Source: Desulfobacteraceae bacterium | GTDB lineage: Bacteria > Desulfobacterota > Desulfobacteria > Desulfobacterales > Desulfosalsimonadaceae | Assembly: GCA_021162325.1 (NCBI GenBank) | Contig: JAGGYV010000220.1 | Coordinates: 1-37,728, forward strand | DNA length: 37,728 nt | Direction of reading: 5' to 3' | Shown: positions 16,571-24,420 of the stretch, one piece after another | Layout: each line of letters opens with the position of its first letter | How positions within the stretch are numbered: the stretch's first letter is position 1 | Position numbers and translations under genes: made by a program | The notes under the pieces: model-generated | The model's input: the letters and a program-made list of their open reading frames with translations, nothing else | What the model was told of the DNA's origin: nothing | The model's database searches: none

Positions 16571-17788
16571 TTATGCATTTGCTCTTTGAGACCGCTCCTT
16601 TTTTACTCCGGCGTAATTGCGACGCGGTTTCCATTGCTTCTGAGGCTGTTTGTTGCGAGCGGGTGCCGGCGAACTATAGTTAAAATCTGATAAGGTGCGC
16701 TGCTCAATTTCCGAACCCATGACCCGGTTGATGGCGCGTACCATATCCCTGTCGTCGCCGGTAATAAGAGTGAATGCCTCGCCATTTTGTGTGGCCCTGC
16801 CGGTCCGTCCAATGCGATGAATGTATGCATCGGCGGTGGAAGGAATGTCGTAGTTGATGACATGCGAAATCTGCGTAACGTCAATGCCGCGAGCGGCAAT
16901 ATCGGTAGCTACCAGGATTTTATATGTACCGTTCCGGAAACCGTCCAAAGCGGCCTGGCGTTTTCCCTGTGAAAGGTTTCCCTGAATCGAAGCCGACCGG
17001 TAGCCGGCTTTAGCCAGTTTTTTATCTAAGCTTTTGGCCCGGTGTTTGGTTCGGGTAAAGACCAGGACTGACTGGGTGTCGATGTTTTCCAGCATCTTTA
17101 GTAGCAGCGCTGTCTTCAAGTGCTGCGCCACCGGGTAGAGTGCGTGACGAACAGTATCCGCCGGTGCAGTCGTTCCAATTTTTACAGTGACCGGATCCCG
17201 CAGAACATCATTTGCCAGATGACGTATTTCGCTTGGCATGGTTGCCGAAAAAAGCAGCGTCTGGCGATTTTTCGGAACAGATCTTAAAATCCGCCGGATA
17301 TCAGGCAAAAATCCCATGTCGAACATATGGTCAGCCTCGTCGAGAACCAGTACTTCAAGTTTGCGAAGATCAGCCGTATGACGGTTTATATGGTCAAGAA
17401 GCCGGCCGGGGCAGGCAACAACAATATCAGCACGTTTTAATTTCTGAATCTGCGGGTTAATCCCCACACCTCCGTAAACCGCCACGCTTTTTAAACGGGT
17501 TTTTTGCCCCAGGGTTTCGATTGCCTGATGAATTTGTTCGGCGAGTTCTCTTGTGGGGGCGATGATCAGGGCGCGGATGCCGCCATGGTCACTTTTTATC
17601 AGGCGATTGAGTATTGGCAGGACAAAAGCAGCTGTTTTGCCGGTGCCGGTCTGGGCCAGTCCCATGACATCTTTATGATTCAGAACATGCGGCATTGCCT
17701 GTGCCTGAATCGGGGTTGGGTCTATATAGCCTGCCGTTATAACGCCTGCCGCTACAGCAGGATGCAAATTAAATGTTTCAAATTTCAA
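16571..17788 (-). CDS. rhlE: DEAD-box RNA helicase, RhlE type
   Basis: A 405-aa helicase. Motifs in order: Q motif (PTPIQAQAMP), motif I AQTGTGKTA, PTRELAEQ, ACPGR, motif II DEAD, motif III SAT, ATDIAARGIDV (motif V) and HRIGRTGR (motif VI). It ends in a basic tail rich in Arg, Lys and Gln. Such proteins unwind short RNA duplexes in ribosome assembly and decay, often at low temperature. The start appears to be TTG at 17788, with AAGAAGG six bases upstream. A strong promoter and a terminator in the leader suggest attenuation control. RhlE is the best call, but the boundary with other DEAD-box groups is soft. Confidence 0.92.
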   Translation of the reverse strand: MKFETFNLHPAVAAGVITAGYIDPTPIQAQAMPHVLNHKDVMGLAQTGTGKTAAFVLPILNRLIKSDHGGIRALIIAPTRELAEQIHQAIETLGQKTRLKSVAVYGGVGINPQIQKLKRADIVVACPGRLLDHINRHTADLRKLEVLVLDEADHMFDMGFLPDIRRILRSVPKNRQTLLFSATMPSEIRHLANDVLRDPVTVKIGTTAPADTVRHALYPVAQHLKTALLLKMLENIDTQSVLVFTRTKHRAKSLDKKLAKAGYRSASIQGNLSQGKRQAALDGFRNGTYKILVATDIAARGIDVTQISHVINYDIPSTADAYIHRIGRTGRATQNGEAFTLITGDDRDMVRAINRVMGSEIEQRTLSDFNYSSPAPARNKQPQKQWKPRRNYAGVKKERSQRANA

Positions 17789-17894
17789 TCAATACCTTCT
17801 TTCGTATTCTATCTGAATTGAGCGCTTTAATTTTTGAAAAGCCTTTTTTTTGTACTTGCGACAGGCTCAACAATCGCCCAATCAATCTTTAAAT

Positions 17895-17925
17895 AAAAAA
17901 AAGCCCCGGAACCATTCCGGGGCTT
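17895..17925 (-). terminator. Intrinsic terminator in the helicase leader
   Basis: On the minus strand a perfect 11-bp stem (AAGCCCCGGAA, 3-nt loop) runs into a T8 tract. It lies between the predicted promoter at 17970-17998 and the start codon at 17788, about 105 nt before the coding region. It could be an attenuator for the helicase gene or, less likely, the end of transcripts coming from trmH. Confidence 0.85.
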
Positions 17926-17969
17926 ACGTAATTTTTAGTTGACAACCAAGAACTTTGTTAAATTTAAAC

Positions 17970-17998
17970 ATATAATAGATTACTGTAATTACTGTCAA
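17970..17998 (-). promoter_or_regulatory. Sigma70-like promoter for the helicase gene
   Basis: On the minus strand TTGACA (17993-17998) and TTATAT (17970-17975) are 17 bp apart. Transcription would start near 17963, just upstream of the leader terminator. Confidence 0.65.
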
Positions 17999-18030
17999 GT
18001 TAATTTTTATTAAAGAGATACGTGGTTGAG

Positions 18031-18526
18031 ATGAATCGGCTAGCGGATAACGGATCAAGCGCTTCAGGCAGAAAAAAGGATGGTATCAAACATGACAAAC
18101 TCGTAAAAAGTCGGATTCGGATGGCAAAGAAAAAAGCTCCAAATTTGAGGCGCGCAAATCCTGAGTGATGATTCGTACTTAGCGTACTATGAAGAAGCGA
18201 AGGATGCAGCGCAACAAAAAATTTGGACTTTTTACGAAGCCATCAAACATGATAGTCTCGTAGGAATCTTCATCGCCGCCAATGCATTTGGAAAAGATGC
18301 ATCCTCACAGGAAAATGGCAGACGACATCAAGGCCCCCCGCCGGAGGCATATTGTGCCTGTGAAGGTAAAAATGTCGGCGATACGGCAGAATTTGTCAGC
18401 CCTCGCGGAGATACGGTAACCGGCACCTGCGAGTTGGAACGCGATGGCGACCGACTTGTCCTGCGACCCGACAATCCCCCAGAAAGAAATTCCAGCGGTC
18501 GACCCATGAGAAACGATCGTGATTAA
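18031..18526 (+). pseudogene. Small Cys-motif gene split by a MITE-like element
   Basis: The ATG at 18031 begins MNRLADNGSSASGRKKDGIK, then the family A element intrudes and the frame soon meets a stop. Removing 157 bp (18096-18252, the element plus one 11-bp repeat) joins the frame exactly into 112 codons ending with TAA at 18524-18526. The restored C-terminus has AYCACEGKNVGDTAEF then PRGDTVTGTCELERDGDRL, resembling small repeat-type domains with a C-x-GK-x2-GD and G-x-C pattern. The GC content is higher than in its neighbours. Function unknown. Confidence 0.75.
18093..18245 (+). mobile_element. MITE-like element family A, copy 2 (153 bp)
   Basis: Same ends as copy 1 (TGACAAACTCG...CGAAGCCATCA) with the CGTAAAAAGTC inverted core. 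It is flanked by the 11-bp direct repeat ATCAAACATGA (18085-18095 and 18242-18252), which overlaps the element ends. The true target duplication is probably the inner 6-7 bp (AAACAT). It interrupts a small gene. Confidence 0.88.
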
Positions 18527-18589
18527 ACCTTAATTGCGTTGTTAACCGGGTTTTAGAAATACAGATATTCGTGGCTTTGGTGCACTGTT

Positions 18590-19090
18590 CTAACCTTCAG
18601 GAAATTGGCGGCAGTATTCATACAAAGCCATGTTGGCTGCTGAAGCGGCATTATAACTATGAGGCAGTCCCCACACAGGGATTTCGATAACATCATCAAG
18701 CTGAGTCAGAATCTCATCGCTGATTCCAAGGCGCTCGTTTCCTATAACCAGCACGGTGCGACGTTCAAAAGCAAAGTGATGAATATTTTGGGAGTTAGAT
18801 GCCTGCTCTATCCCAACGATACGATAGCCATCTTGTTTGAGTTTTTTAAGTACAGGACTCAGAGATCGGTGGGAGGCAATGGAAAGCGTTGATGTCGCAT
18901 CCCTGGCAATCTTTGGAATTAATGATGCGGCCCCGCAAATAATCATTTTTTCCACTGCGCAAGCACTGGCCGTGCGGGAAATTTGGGATATATTGACGTT
19001 GCTCCGCATAGGTACACAAGCAACAATCAACTCACGCGGCTGATTTAAATTCGTTGGGGATTTATGTCGCTGGTGGACAAAGTCACTCAT
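18590..19090 (-). CDS. SpoU/TrmH-family RNA 2'-O-methyltransferase
   Basis: A 166-aa SPOUT methyltransferase of the SpoU (TrmH/TrmL) group, acting on ribose of tRNA or rRNA with S-adenosylmethionine. The trefoil-knot motifs are visible: ACVPMRSNVNISQISRTA near the N-terminus, LVIGNERLGISDEIL and EIPVWGLPHSYNAASAANMAL. The last motif has SYNAASA where SLNVSVA is usual. The ATG at 19090 is 2 nt after the truA stop, with AGGA upstream, so translation is probably coupled to truA. The substrate cannot be assigned by eye. Confidence 0.88.
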   Translation of the reverse strand: MSDFVHQRHKSPTNLNQPRELIVACVPMRSNVNISQISRTASACAVEKMIICGAASLIPKIARDATSTLSIASHRSLSPVLKKLKQDGYRIVGIEQASNSQNIHHFAFERRTVLVIGNERLGISDEILTQLDDVIEIPVWGLPHSYNAASAANMALYEYCRQFPEG

Positions 19091-19092
19091 GA

Positions 19093-19920
19093 TCAATCCT
19101 GGTCCTTTCGGTTTTTTTGGATAGCAGCGTCCAGGCTGTTTTTGTCATAAAAAACAGCATCAAGGTAAAGCCCCGAAGCAGGAGCCGTGCCAGGTGCTGC
19201 CTGACGGTTTTTTGCCTTTATAATACGGGGAAGATCTTCACTTGAAGTCTTTGACTCTCCTACCTTGACCAGTACGCGAATGATATTCCGTACCATTTTG
19301 TATAAAAAACCGTCAGCGATAATTGAAAAACACAAAGAGAATCCGTCTTGCCTGAGATCAAGCGAATGCACTGTTCTTAGAGTGGTAGCCCTTTTAAAGT
19401 TGGGAACTTTGGCAAAAGAAGCGTAGTCCATCTTGCCGACGAAAAAAGGACAGGCATTTTGCATCGCCTCCACATCCAGTTTTGCAGGGATGTACCAAAC
19501 CTTTCCTTCCATTGCAGGTGGCAAATCGACATGATTCCAGATTTTATAGCGATAACACTTGCCCACAGCAGAATCTCGTGCATGAAAATCATCAGAAACC
19601 TTCTGAAGATTCGTCACCTCAATCGCTTTATCAAGAGCATCATTAAGGCTTACAACAGCTGCTTCTTCATCGATGTCTTCCGGAAGACGAATCGATGCGA
19701 CCTGCCCCAATGCATGCGTTCCACGATCGGTTCGGCCGGAGCCCTCTATTTTAAGCCGAAAACCAAAACACTTCGTCACAGCATCTTCCAAAGCTCCTTG
19801 AACTGTCGGTTTGTCTTTATGCCGCTGCCATCCGTAATAATGTTGTCCATCATAACGAACATCCATTCTATAGTTGGCAAAACCGTTTTTTTTCGTTTCA
19901 GAAAGTGGTGAATCTGTCAT
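19093..19920 (-). CDS. truA: tRNA pseudouridine(38-40) synthase TruA
   Basis: A 275-aa enzyme that isomerises U38-U40 in the tRNA anticodon stem. The catalytic Asp65 lies in GSGRTDRGTHALGQV, and the N-terminus has MDVRYDGQHYYGWQRH. The C-terminal half has the conserved FLYKMVRNIIRVLVKVG. The ATG at 19920 is preferred over an upstream TTG at 19956. It forms a two-gene unit with the SpoU methyltransferase, so both modify RNA. Confidence 0.95.
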   Translation of the reverse strand: MTDSPLSETKKNGFANYRMDVRYDGQHYYGWQRHKDKPTVQGALEDAVTKCFGFRLKIEGSGRTDRGTHALGQVASIRLPEDIDEEAAVVSLNDALDKAIEVTNLQKVSDDFHARDSAVGKCYRYKIWNHVDLPPAMEGKVWYIPAKLDVEAMQNACPFFVGKMDYASFAKVPNFKRATTLRTVHSLDLRQDGFSLCFSIIADGFLYKMVRNIIRVLVKVGESKTSSEDLPRIIKAKNRQAAPGTAPASGLYLDAVFYDKNSLDAAIQKNRKDQD

Positions 19921-20047
19921 CAAACAAACCCCAAAAGTTAAAGCGCCCACGCTCAAAATGTCATAAAAAATCTCAAAAACCGTCTAAAATAAAAAAATGT
20001 ACTTTAACGCAAAAACTGAGTCAATACAGAAAAAAAAGTGAGGCGAA

Positions 20048-21164
20048 GGGGACGCCCTTTATATTTATATATTTACATGCCGTTCGAATCATGTTATTAA
20101 AATTTTATGCCAAGAAAAGCCAGAATAGACGCACCGGGAGCAGTTCACCATATCATAGTCAGGGGTATCGAGCGGCATAAGATTTTCCGTGACGACCATG
20201 ACCGGGACAATTTTTTGAAACGGCTGGGTGATCTGGTCATCGAAACGCAGACTCAGTGTTTTGCATGGGCGCTGATCCCCAATCATTTTCACCTGCTGCT
20301 TAAAACCGGACAGGTGCCGGTGGCAACGGTCATGCAGCGGTTGCTGACCGGCTACGCCATTGGTTTCAACCGTCGGTACTGCCGAAGCGGGCACTTGTTC
20401 CAAAACCGCTATAAATCCATTCTGTGCCAGGAAGATGTCTACTTAAAAGAATTGGTTCGCTATATCCATTTGAATCCCTTACGGGCGGGGCTGGTACCGG
20501 ATCTTGCGACCCTGGATGGATTTCGGTTTGTCGGTCACAGCTATCTTATGGGAAAGCGCAAGAACGGCTGGCAGTCGACGGATAGTGTGCTGGCATTTTT
20601 TGGCGATCATATCTCGTCAGCACGGCGCAGGTATCGCGGCTATCTTAAGAAGGGTATTGCGTTGGGAAGACGCTCGGATTTGGTCGGTGGCGGGTTGGTT
20701 CGCAGTGCAGGCGGCTGGGCAGCGGTCAGATCGATGCGAAAAAACGGTGCGTTTCTAAAAAGCGATGAACGGATTTTAGGGGACAGCGATTTTGTGGATA
20801 CGGTTTTGTCCGATGCACAGGAAGCCATGCAGCGCAAGTATGCGTTGGCAGCCAGGGGTATCGATCTGAATTATGTGGTAGTTGTGGTGTCGGATTTGTT
20901 TTCTATTCACTCTGAAGATATTGTGGGTCCCTGCAAGCAGCGCGATATCGTGAAAGCCCGTATGCTTGTGTGCTACTGGGCTGTGCGGGAATTGGGTTTG
21001 TCGATGACCGAGGTGGCCGGGAAACTGGGAATATCAGTATCAACGGTGAGCGTTGCGGTTAAAAAAGGAGCGCAGACCGTTCGCCATGAAGGGTTGGTGT
21101 TGACGGATTTGATATAAAAGACGTACTCGTCGTCGGTAAATATACAAATATAAAGGGCGTCCCC
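20048..21164 (+). mobile_element. Y1-transposase element with 29-bp inverted ends
   Basis: A transposase gene is enclosed by inverted repeats at 20048-20076 and 21136-21164 that agree at 28 of 29 positions. They start GGGGACGCCCTTTATATTT. The left repeat ends 30 bp before the ATG and the right one begins 18 bp after the stop. No clear target duplication is seen. The element's GC content is higher than that of the surrounding DNA. Confidence 0.85.
20107..21117 (+). CDS. REP-associated-type Y1 tyrosine transposase with C-terminal HTH
   Basis: A 336-aa HUH single-strand transposase of the RAYT/IS200-like superfamily. The N-terminus PRKARIDAPGAVHHIIVRG is typical. The HUH metal site is IPNHFHLLL (His60, His62), and the catalytic Tyr is probably in GYAIGFNRRY (Tyr83 or Tyr91), before RSGHLFQNRYKS. 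The C-terminal part (about 280-325) has a helix-turn-helix resembling the DnaA C-terminal type (MTEVAGKLGISVSTVSVAVKKG). It is full length and probably functional. No ribosome-binding site is visible, as in many transposons. Confidence 0.9.
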   Translation: MPRKARIDAPGAVHHIIVRGIERHKIFRDDHDRDNFLKRLGDLVIETQTQCFAWALIPNHFHLLLKTGQVPVATVMQRLLTGYAIGFNRRYCRSGHLFQNRYKSILCQEDVYLKELVRYIHLNPLRAGLVPDLATLDGFRFVGHSYLMGKRKNGWQSTDSVLAFFGDHISSARRRYRGYLKKGIALGRRSDLVGGGLVRSAGGWAAVRSMRKNGAFLKSDERILGDSDFVDTVLSDAQEAMQRKYALAARGIDLNYVVVVVSDLFSIHSEDIVGPCKQRDIVKARMLVCYWAVRELGLSMTEVAGKLGISVSTVSVAVKKGAQTVRHEGLVLTDLI

Positions 21165-21378
21165 CCGTCCGGCATTCTACAAATCGTGAATAGTGGGTTG
21201 AGTTGTGATTTGATTTTATAATGTAATTATTTCAATTTGTTATCTTTTTTAATGTCGTTTTAATTATTTATATGAAAAAATTAATTTAACATAATAAAAT
21301 ATTCCGGTATAGAATTATTTTTAGGGTTGGATTTTATCGATATTACCCAAAAAGGGCAATCACGGGAGAATCAAAAAA

Positions 21379-21404
21379 GGGCAACCACGGGGGGTTGCCC
21401 CTAC
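21379..21404 (-). repeat. REP hairpin with GTAG head, minus orientation
   Basis: Read on the minus strand: GTAG, then GGGCAACC, 6-nt loop CCCCGT, then GGTTGCCC. It has the same 4-8-6-8 layout as the element at 21592 but different inner stem bases. A half copy (GGGCAATCACGGG) lies just upstream near 21354-21366. The 170 bp from the right transposon end to here are AT-rich with nothing else recognised. Confidence 0.8.
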
Positions 21405-21454
21405 GGGCGACCATCGATCGCATTGACACCAATGCATCGTTTATTTAGGAAAAC

Positions 21455-21617
21455 ACGGGGAGAAACATACGGTTAAATGATGCAGGAAAAATAATTCAAC
21501 CGTTTGTGTTGAAATCCCGTAATATTATTCCGGTATTGCATTCGATGAATTCGTTATCATGCCCGACCATTTCCACGGCATCGCGGTCATCGTAGGGGCA
21601 GGCCCCTGTGCCTGCCC
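21455..21617 (+). pseudogene. Remnant of a second Y1 (REP-associated) transposase
   Basis: One frame reads NIRLNDAGKIIQPF and then, after a frame change, another reads AFDEFVIMPDHFHGIAVI. These match the RLNDAG and FVIMPNHFHGI (HUH) segments of Y1 transposases, in the right order and spacing. The rest of the gene is missing. It is flanked by two GTAG-type REP hairpins. Confidence 0.75.
21592..21617 (+). repeat. REP hairpin with GTAG head, plus orientation
   Basis: GTAG, then GGGCAGGC, 6-nt loop CCCTGT, then GCCTGCCC, followed by TTTTT. The stem differs from that of the 21379 hairpin by compensatory changes. It lies 3 bp past the stop of the acyltransferase gene on the other strand and may help end converging transcripts. 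Confidence 0.8.
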
Positions 21618-21620
21618 TTT

Positions 21621-22520
21621 TTACGACGCCACCAAGGGCTGGGTTTTCCATCGATTATGAAGCCAGAACCACTGATCCGGATATCGTCGAATAACGCCTT
21701 CCAGGGCATTGTTGAAAATCTGGGTATTAACCAGAAGATCCTTTTCCACATCCCCTGTATTAATAACGGGAAGCTCAGGTAAAAACTCACATCGGTATTT
21801 ACCGTTTTCGCGGACAAAAAAATACATTATCACCGGCACACCTGTCATAAGGGCCAGATAGGCAGGGCCCATGTTGGCAGATGCCGTTCTTCCGAAAAAA
21901 TTAATAAAAACAGACTGGTGCCGCTTGGCATTCTGGTCGATGAGCAACGCCATACAGTTCCCTTGGCCAAGTTCACGTAAAATCGCATGAACCGCCCCTT
22001 TAAGGGGATACAGACGGCTGCCCGTTGACTCCCTTTTTTCGTGAAAATATCTCTCCGCCGGCGCAAAATCAAGTTTTCTGTATATGCCGGAGACTTGCAG
22101 GCGGGCAATGTTGTTGAGCTGAACAGATATTTCCCAGTTGCCTAAATGGCCGGAAAACATCAAGACGCCCTTACCCTTATTATGTGCAGCCCTTAAATGC
22201 TGGAGTCCGTAAGCCGTGTAATGTTTTGTAACATCTTTTGGCTTTAATGCATACATCCGGGGGGTTTCAAAAATCATATTGGTCGCGTAGAAAAAAGTTT
22301 TTCGCGCAATACGGTTAATCTCAGAAACAGTCATCTGGTCGCCAAATGCATGGGAGATATTATCAATGGCAACCTTTCTGTGCCGTTTATCCACGACAAA
22401 CCAGATTTTTGAGATAAATAAAGCAATCTTTTCACCGGTTTTAGGTGGCACCAATGCCAAAACATCAAATATCGCTTTGATTACCCGATAAATTATGATT
22501 TCAATAACAGTCATTTTCAT
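21621..22520 (-). CDS. LpxL/HtrB-type lipid A acyltransferase
   Basis: A 299-aa inner-membrane enzyme of the lipid A lauroyl/myristoyl acyltransferase family, which adds a secondary acyl chain to Kdo-lipid A. The HX4E motif is HLGNWE (His125, Glu130). INFFGRTASANMGPAYLA and the C-terminal PDQWFWLHNRWKT are typical. One N-terminal hydrophobic segment anchors it. It overlaps the end of the peptide-binding gene by 20 bp. LpxL versus LpxM cannot be fixed. Confidence 0.88.
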   Translation of the reverse strand: MKMTVIEIIIYRVIKAIFDVLALVPPKTGEKIALFISKIWFVVDKRHRKVAIDNISHAFGDQMTVSEINRIARKTFFYATNMIFETPRMYALKPKDVTKHYTAYGLQHLRAAHNKGKGVLMFSGHLGNWEISVQLNNIARLQVSGIYRKLDFAPAERYFHEKRESTGSRLYPLKGAVHAILRELGQGNCMALLIDQNAKRHQSVFINFFGRTASANMGPAYLALMTGVPVIMYFFVRENGKYRCEFLPELPVINTGDVEKDLLVNTQIFNNALEGVIRRYPDQWFWLHNRWKTQPLVAS

Positions 22521-24414
22521 TTTTTTGTGTATCGCCTTTATTCTTTTCTATAATACCAAAACCCTCATCAAACCGAACCGATGCCGGTTGCGGCGGCAAC
22601 GTGGTTTTCATCTGGATGGCATCTTCCAGTTCAGCGGCTGAGTCCTCATCAAGCCACCAATACCATAATGCGCTGCTTTCAGCACTGTATTTGGAGAGGA
22701 CGGTTGCCGGCTTGCCGAATTTGTTCCAGTATAAAAGGCGGGTATAATCAATGTTCCAGAGCAGAACATACGGACATTCCTGGTAAATTAATTGATCAAT
22801 TTTGCGATAAATGTCATTTCTTTTTTGAATATCAAAGATAGTTTTTTGTTTTTCAATCAGCTGATCAACGACTTTGCTTTTAAAGCCGGTAATATTATTT
22901 CCGCTTTTTCTGTCGGCTTCCGCAGACAGCCACATGCTTTCCGGGTCTTTAAAAACACCGGCACCCCACGCCGCCCAGGTCATCTGGTAATTGAATTCCT
23001 CCATATCCCTTGCCCAGGATGCCCAGTCTTTTTTATCAATGATCATTTCAATTCCGGCATCCTTGAGGTCTTCCGCATAAATGGACAGGAATTTTTCAGA
23101 AGACGCAGCCCGGGTTAAAAATTGAAATGAGAATTTTTTTTCATTTTTTTCAAGAAAACCGGTTTTTGGATTAACCACCCATCCCGCCTGTTTGAGCAGT
23201 TCCCGGGCCTTTTTCTTATCCAAATCGATCACCGGATTGGGGCATGGATTGGCATCCGAGTATAGATCTTCGTAATAAGAACGGTGAAGAAAATACTGGT
23301 TGTACATCAGTGTCTGGTTCATTTTGTTTCGGTCAAGCAGGCAGGCCATGGCTTTGCGGACCCGAATGTCATCAAATGGCGGCCTGCGCATGTTCATGGC
23401 AAACCCCTGGAATCCGATTGGTTTATGGTTGTGGATTTTTTGTTTGATAATATGATTTTTTAAAAAAGCGTCTCCGCTGATTTCATTGATCCAGATGCGG
23501 GACGTGTAAACCGGGAAAAGATCAATGATTCCTTTTTTAAAAGACTCAAAGGCATTGGTCCGTTCCGCAAAGAATTTATACGTAATGGTTTCAAAGTTTC
23601 CTTTGTTTTTTGAAGATTTGGCATCAATATTCCACCAGTTATCCCGCCGGTTTAATTTTAATAAGACACCTTCATCAATGCGGCCGAGTTTATAGGGTCC
23701 GGATACAACGGGAAACTCAAAGTTGATTGTATTAAAATCAGCTTTTATATAAGCATTTTTGCTCAGGATCTGAAACCCGCTGGCTGCCAGCAGGTTTTTC
23801 CAGTGGATTTCTTTGGCAGTAAATTGGATGGTATATTCATCGATGATCTCTGGAGCTTTAAATCTTTCCATACTTATTTTGTGCGGTCCGGTCATATTTT
23901 TTGGGTCTAAAATGACATCATACGTCCACCTGACATCTTCGGCCGTCACCGGTGTGCCGTTGCTCCAACGTGCTTTGGGGTTGATATGAAACGTAAATGT
24001 TTTTTTATCATCAGAGATGGCCCATTTATCCGCCAACCCCGGCTCATAATTCATGGTAAGGGGATTCATCGTTAAAAGCGATTCAAAAAGAGCGCCGAAA
24101 ATTTCTGAAGAAAGCACATTGTTGTCCAGATAATAATTCAGGCTTTTAGGATATTGTCCGCCGAACACGGAGATTTCTCCTCCCACAAGGGCATTCTCAT
24201 CTGCCATGGGGTCCGGCAGGTCCGTCCAGGATTCTTTTGGCCAGGATTCTTTTGGCCAGGTCTCTTTCGACCGGGTTTCTTTTGGGCAAGTTTCTTTGGA
24301 CCATGTTTCTTCTGGCCCTGTTTTTTTGGAAAGAACATCAGATCCCCATGCGCTTGCCGCCGCAATAAGAACGAAACCAGTGATAATGATGAACAGTTTG
24401 ATGACTGTTTTCAT
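22501..24414 (-). CDS. Family 5 peptide-type ABC substrate-binding protein
   Basis: A 637-aa periplasmic solute-binding protein of the OppA/DppA class. A signal peptide is visible (KLFIIITGFVLIAAASAWG). Residues 34-63 form six pentapeptide repeats rich in Lys, Glu and Trp. The SBP_bac_5 domain then follows from about residue 75 (GGEISVFGG..., GLADKWAISDDKKTFTFHI..., WSNGTPVTAEDVRWTYD). No permease or ATPase genes are next to it. It sits 6 bp after dapB and overlaps the acyltransferase gene. A murein-peptide ligand, as for MppA, is possible from context but unproven. Confidence 0.9.
   Translation of the reverse strand: MKTVIKLFIIITGFVLIAAASAWGSDVLSKKTGPEETWSKETCPKETRSKETWPKESWPKESWTDLPDPMADENALVGGEISVFGGQYPKSLNYYLDNNVLSSEIFGALFESLLTMNPLTMNYEPGLADKWAISDDKKTFTFHINPKARWSNGTPVTAEDVRWTYDVILDPKNMTGPHKISMERFKAPEIIDEYTIQFTAKEIHWKNLLAASGFQILSKNAYIKADFNTINFEFPVVSGPYKLGRIDEGVLLKLNRRDNWWNIDAKSSKNKGNFETITYKFFAERTNAFESFKKGIIDLFPVYTSRIWINEISGDAFLKNHIIKQKIHNHKPIGFQGFAMNMRRPPFDDIRVRKAMACLLDRNKMNQTLMYNQYFLHRSYYEDLYSDANPCPNPVIDLDKKKARELLKQAGWVVNPKTGFLEKNEKKFSFQFLTRAASSEKFLSIYAEDLKDAGIEMIIDKKDWASWARDMEEFNYQMTWAAWGAGVFKDPESMWLSAEADRKSGNNITGFKSKVVDQLIEKQKTIFDIQKRNDIYRKIDQLIYQECPYVLLWNIDYTRLLYWNKFGKPATVLSKYSAESSALWYWWLDEDSAAELEDAIQMKTTLPPQPASVRFDEGFGIIEKNKGDTQKNENDCY
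24226..24315 (-). repeat. Six tandem 15-bp units inside the binding-protein gene
   Basis: Six units of 15 bp encode PEETW, SKETC, PKETR, SKETW, PKESW and PKESW. They lie between the signal peptide and the folded domain and keep the frame, so copy number can vary without breaking the gene. Confidence 0.85.
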
Positions 24415-24420
24415 AAAAGA

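Noticed and set aside
24226..24315. 15-bp tandem repeat as a separate mobile or intergenic repeat
   Set aside because: It is in frame within the binding-protein gene and encodes a regular peptide linker.
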